In this document: piece after piece, positions 14,617-16,289 of the stretch
Numbering within the stretch: the first letter of the stretch is position 1
How the letters are laid out: every line of letters starts with the position of its first letter
Assembly: GCA_041590855.1 (NCBI GenBank)
Contig: JBFHTA010000057.1
Coordinates: 1-16,289, forward strand
Length of the DNA: 16,289 nucleotides
DNA from: Litoribrevibacter sp041590855
GTDB taxonomy: Bacteria; Pseudomonadota; Gammaproteobacteria; Pseudomonadales; Litoribrevibacteraceae
Direction: 5' to 3'
The notes under the pieces: model-generated
What the model saw: the letters and a program-made list of their open reading frames with translations, nothing else
Told to the model about the DNA's origin: nothing
Database searches by the model: none
Translations under genes and position numbers: made by a program

Positions 14617-15186
14617 TTAGTCCAATTGCTCCAACGCGTTGAAGTTACTCATCCGAGCGGCCTCTGTACTTATCCACATCACATTCAATGCCTTGAACAC
14701 TTTAAAGACACTGCGTTGTCCGGCTTCAAACGCAGCCGCTATCTCAGCAAACAACGATCTATGAATCAGACAGTGTAATGGATGAGATTTGTGTTCATCT
14801 GTTAATGCAAACAATGTCTGATCCGGTAATGACTCAGCGGCGGCTAATAAGCGTTGGAAGTCGGAGGTCGTCACCTTTGGTGTATCGCAAGGCGAAACCA
14901 GCAGCCAGTCAGCGGTTACCTGATCAAGCGCACTGACCAAGCCACTTAATGGCCCTTGATAGTCAGGGGCTTTATCCAGAACCACGCGCTTCACTAAGGC
15001 TAAATAGCGTTCGGAATTACGATTACAGCTGATCAGAATATCGGAGCACAGAGGCGACATCGCCGACAATGGGTAACTCACCAGAGGCTGTTCCTGCCAT
15101 AGTTCTAACCCTTTATCTACACCCCCCATTCGGGAGCCTTGCCCACCCGCTAAGATCAACCCCTGAATGTTCTGCTGACTACTCAT
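14617..15186 (-). CDS. mobA: Molybdenum cofactor guanylyltransferase MobA
   Basis: MobA transfers GMP from GTP to Mo-molybdopterin, making the bis-MGD cofactor used by DMSO-reductase-family enzymes. From the ATG at 15186 it has 189 residues. The nucleotide-binding motif LAGGQGSRMGGVDKGL holds K25 at the E. coli position, and the metal-binding D101 is in VSPCDTP. Further family segments are ISCNRN and GPLSGLVSAL. The GTG at 15189 is a less likely start, because AGGGG lies five bases before the ATG. The ssb gene upstream on the same strand ends in its own terminator, so mobA probably has a separate promoter within the 78-bp gap. Presence of MobA implies at least one bis-MGD enzyme elsewhere in the genome. 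Confidence 0.96.
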   Translation of the reverse strand: MSSQQNIQGLILAGGQGSRMGGVDKGLELWQEQPLVSYPLSAMSPLCSDILISCNRNSERYLALVKRVVLDKAPDYQGPLSGLVSALDQVTADWLLVSPCDTPKVTTSDFQRLLAAAESLPDQTLFALTDEHKSHPLHCLIHRSLFAEIAAAFEAGQRSVFKVFKALNVMWISTEAARMSNFNALEQLD

Positions 15187-15216
15187 CACAACCCCTAAGC
15201 CTTAAACCCAACGCAG

Positions 15217-15242
15217 TAAAAAGCCCCACATGAGTGAGGCTT
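15217..15242 (-). terminator. Intrinsic terminator of ssb
   Basis: On the minus strand AAGCCTCAC (15234-15242) pairs with GTGGGGCTT (15221-15229), including one T-G wobble, across a 4-base loop TCAT, and the stem runs into TTTTT. It lies 22 bp after the ssb stop and separates ssb from mobA. Confidence 0.9.
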
Positions 15243-15263
15243 AATAGTATCAATCAACGATGA

Positions 15264-15845
15264 TTAAAACGGAATGTCATCATCAAAGTCATCGAATCCG
15301 CCAGGCGCTGGAGCCGGTGATTGAGGCTGAGCCGCAGGTTGTTGCTGATAAGGCTGTTGTACCGGTGCCGATGCTGGTTGTTGCTGCATTGGCTGGGACT
15401 GTGGCGCCATATTCGGAGCCTGTTGCATTGGAGCAGCTGCCGCAGGCTGTTGATAACCGCCCATCGGCTGATTCATAGGCTGGCCACCACCCATTTGATC
15501 CCCGGCTCCACGGCTATCAAGCATTTGCATATCACTGGCAACGATTTCAGTGGTGTAACGGTCCTGACCTTGCTGATCTTGCCATTTACGAGTGCGCAAA
15601 GCACCTTCGATATATACCTTGGCACCTTTACGCAGGTACTGACCGGCGATCTCACCCAGCTTATTGAATAACACCACACGGTGCCACTCAGTACGCTCTT
15701 GTTTTTGCCCTGTTGCTTTATCAGTCCAGGACTCACTGGTAGCAATAGTAATATTGGTCACAGCACTGTTATTAGCGGTATAACGGGTTTCAGGATCTTG
15801 CCCAAGATTACCGACCAGGATGACTTTGTTAATTCCTCGTGCCAT
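15264..15845 (-). CDS. ssb: Single-stranded DNA-binding protein
   Basis: SSB binds single-stranded DNA as a tetramer during replication, recombination and repair. The 193-residue protein has an OB fold (about 1-110) with the DNA-stacking aromatics W40, W54, F60 and W88 at E. coli positions. It then has a long linker rich in Gln, Pro, Met and Gly (about 113-182) and the acidic tail DFDDDIPF that recruits partner proteins. All essential parts are intact. GGAGAG lies about six bases before the ATG. Transcription probably starts from a promoter whose -35 overlaps the end of the upstream MFS gene, and ends at a strong terminator. The order MFS transporter-ssb is conserved in many gammaproteobacteria next to uvrA. 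Confidence 0.98.
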   Translation of the reverse strand: MARGINKVILVGNLGQDPETRYTANNSAVTNITIATSESWTDKATGQKQERTEWHRVVLFNKLGEIAGQYLRKGAKVYIEGALRTRKWQDQQGQDRYTTEIVASDMQMLDSRGAGDQMGGGQPMNQPMGGYQQPAAAAPMQQAPNMAPQSQPMQQQPASAPVQQPYQQQPAAQPQSPAPAPGGFDDFDDDIPF

Positions 15846-15897
15846 GAAACTCTCCAGATGAATCTAACGTTCGATATGAAATAAATTTAAGACGGCC

Positions 15898-15926
15898 ATT
15901 GTATCCTCAGAGTACACTTAGGCCAA
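15898..15926 (-). promoter_or_regulatory. Sigma-70 promoter of ssb
   Basis: Minus-strand TTGGCC (15921-15926) and TACAAT (15898-15903) are exactly 17 bases apart, 52 bp before the ssb start codon. The -35 overlaps the last codons of the MFS gene. I see no LexA box (CTGT-N8-ACAG). Confidence 0.6.
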
Positions 15927-16289
15927 GCCACCGCCCTGTAAAGTTTGCTGAATAATGCCTTCATTCGTCAGGTCAGGGTCGTATTTTATGTACAAAGTCT
16001 GCGTCGCTTCGTAGTAATAAACTTCTAACACGCCAGTCTGGCGATTTAAGTCCTCTAACGCCGGGGCCATGTTATCTGTGCCATCAAATGGCAAAGACAC
16101 ACCTTTCAGGAATTTAGGCGCTTTCATGGTAGACACCAGCAACAACCAAACACCAAGTAACCCCGCACATGCCATCAGAAGAAAGTCTTCACCCTTCCAT
16201 TCCAATGCCATACCGCCCAGCCAGCCACCAATGAAAGCCCCTAAGAATTGATGAGACGAAAACAACCCCATGGCACTGCCACGGGTTCC
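15918..16289 (-). CDS. MFS transporter, YajR-like, C-terminal part (cut by window end)
   Basis: Only the last 123 codons are inside the window; the reading frame stays open through base 16289, so the true start lies outside. The visible part begins GTRGSAMGLFSSHQFLGAFIGG, the loop and helix motif of the major facilitator superfamily with its Arg-Gly pair and glycine-rich helix. One further membrane helix follows (LLMACAGLLGVWLLLVST). The last 45 residues (VLEVYYYEATQTLYIKYDP and beyond) form a small soluble ferredoxin-like domain, the hallmark of YajR-type proton-driven efflux pumps. The substrate is unknown. The position directly upstream of ssb on the same strand matches the uvrA-MFS-ssb arrangement I know from pseudomonads. 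Confidence 0.88.
   Translation of the reverse strand, partial: GTRGSAMGLFSSHQFLGAFIGGWLGGMALEWKGEDFLLMACAGLLGVWLLLVSTMKAPKFLKGVSLPFDGTDNMAPALEDLNRQTGVLEVYYYEATQTLYIKYDPDLTNEGIIQQTLQGGGLA

Noticed and set aside
15321..15671. Plus-strand open frame rich in Leu, Arg and His opposite ssb
   Set aside because: Its composition is the complement of the Gln/Pro-rich SSB linker, so it is a by-product of that low-complexity region.
15846..15930. LexA/SOS box controlling ssb
   Set aside because: No CTGT-N8-ACAG or close variant is present in the upstream region.

Overview
The window reads as chromosomal housekeeping DNA from a gammaproteobacterium, with mid-range GC judged by eye. The SSB, MoaC and MobA proteins place their key residues at Escherichia coli positions, the zinc transporter is FieF-like, and the methylthio-nucleoside phosphorylase is of the Pseudomonas type. 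The order MFS transporter then ssb is the one I know downstream of uvrA in pseudomonads and relatives. A marine Oceanospirillales/Saccharospirillaceae-like host is my best guess, with low certainty. There is no insertion sequence, phage gene, CRISPR array, tRNA or rRNA.

Layout. 1-174 is non-coding and opens with an 80-bp element bounded by perfect 11-bp inverted repeats. 175-2106 (-) is a soluble hybrid histidine kinase with receivers on both sides of the kinase core; its first receiver is degenerate. 2343-4260 (+) holds an S-methyl-5'-thioinosine phosphorylase and MtnA, two consecutive steps of methionine salvage. 4320-6381 (-) is a likely two-gene operon: a MalY/PatB-type PLP lyase followed by a FieF-type cation-efflux pump. 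6586-7239 (+) is a lone, intrinsically disordered protein of unknown function with its own promoter and a strong terminator. 7392-8291 (+) is a CnoX/YbbN-like thioredoxin-TPR protein and 8312-9814 (-) an amidase-signature enzyme. 10000-11280 (+) is a DUF3391/HD-GYP c-di-GMP phosphodiesterase; its stop codon overlaps the stop of an unrecognised 167-residue protein on the other strand (11277-11780). 11962-15186 is a molybdenum cofactor group: moaC, an RmlD-like protein with a substituted active site, moaA and mobA. 15264-15845 (-) is ssb and 15918-16289 (-) the C-terminal part of a YajR-like MFS transporter cut by the window edge.

How the genes fit together. The phosphorylase makes methylthioribose-1-phosphate and hypoxanthine from methylthioinosine, and MtnA isomerises the sugar phosphate toward methionine; a neighbouring PatB-like lyase could also feed homocysteine. 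MoaA and MoaC make cyclic pyranopterin monophosphate and MobA adds GMP late in the pathway; the intermediate genes are elsewhere. The kinase and the HD-GYP protein are signalling genes without visible partners.

I see no clear new multi-gene system. The points most worth a second look are the RmlD-like protein with an altered catalytic motif inside the cofactor group, the orphan disordered protein, the unrecognised 167-residue protein, the pseudo-receiver, and two separate triplicated 15-bp in-frame repeats.
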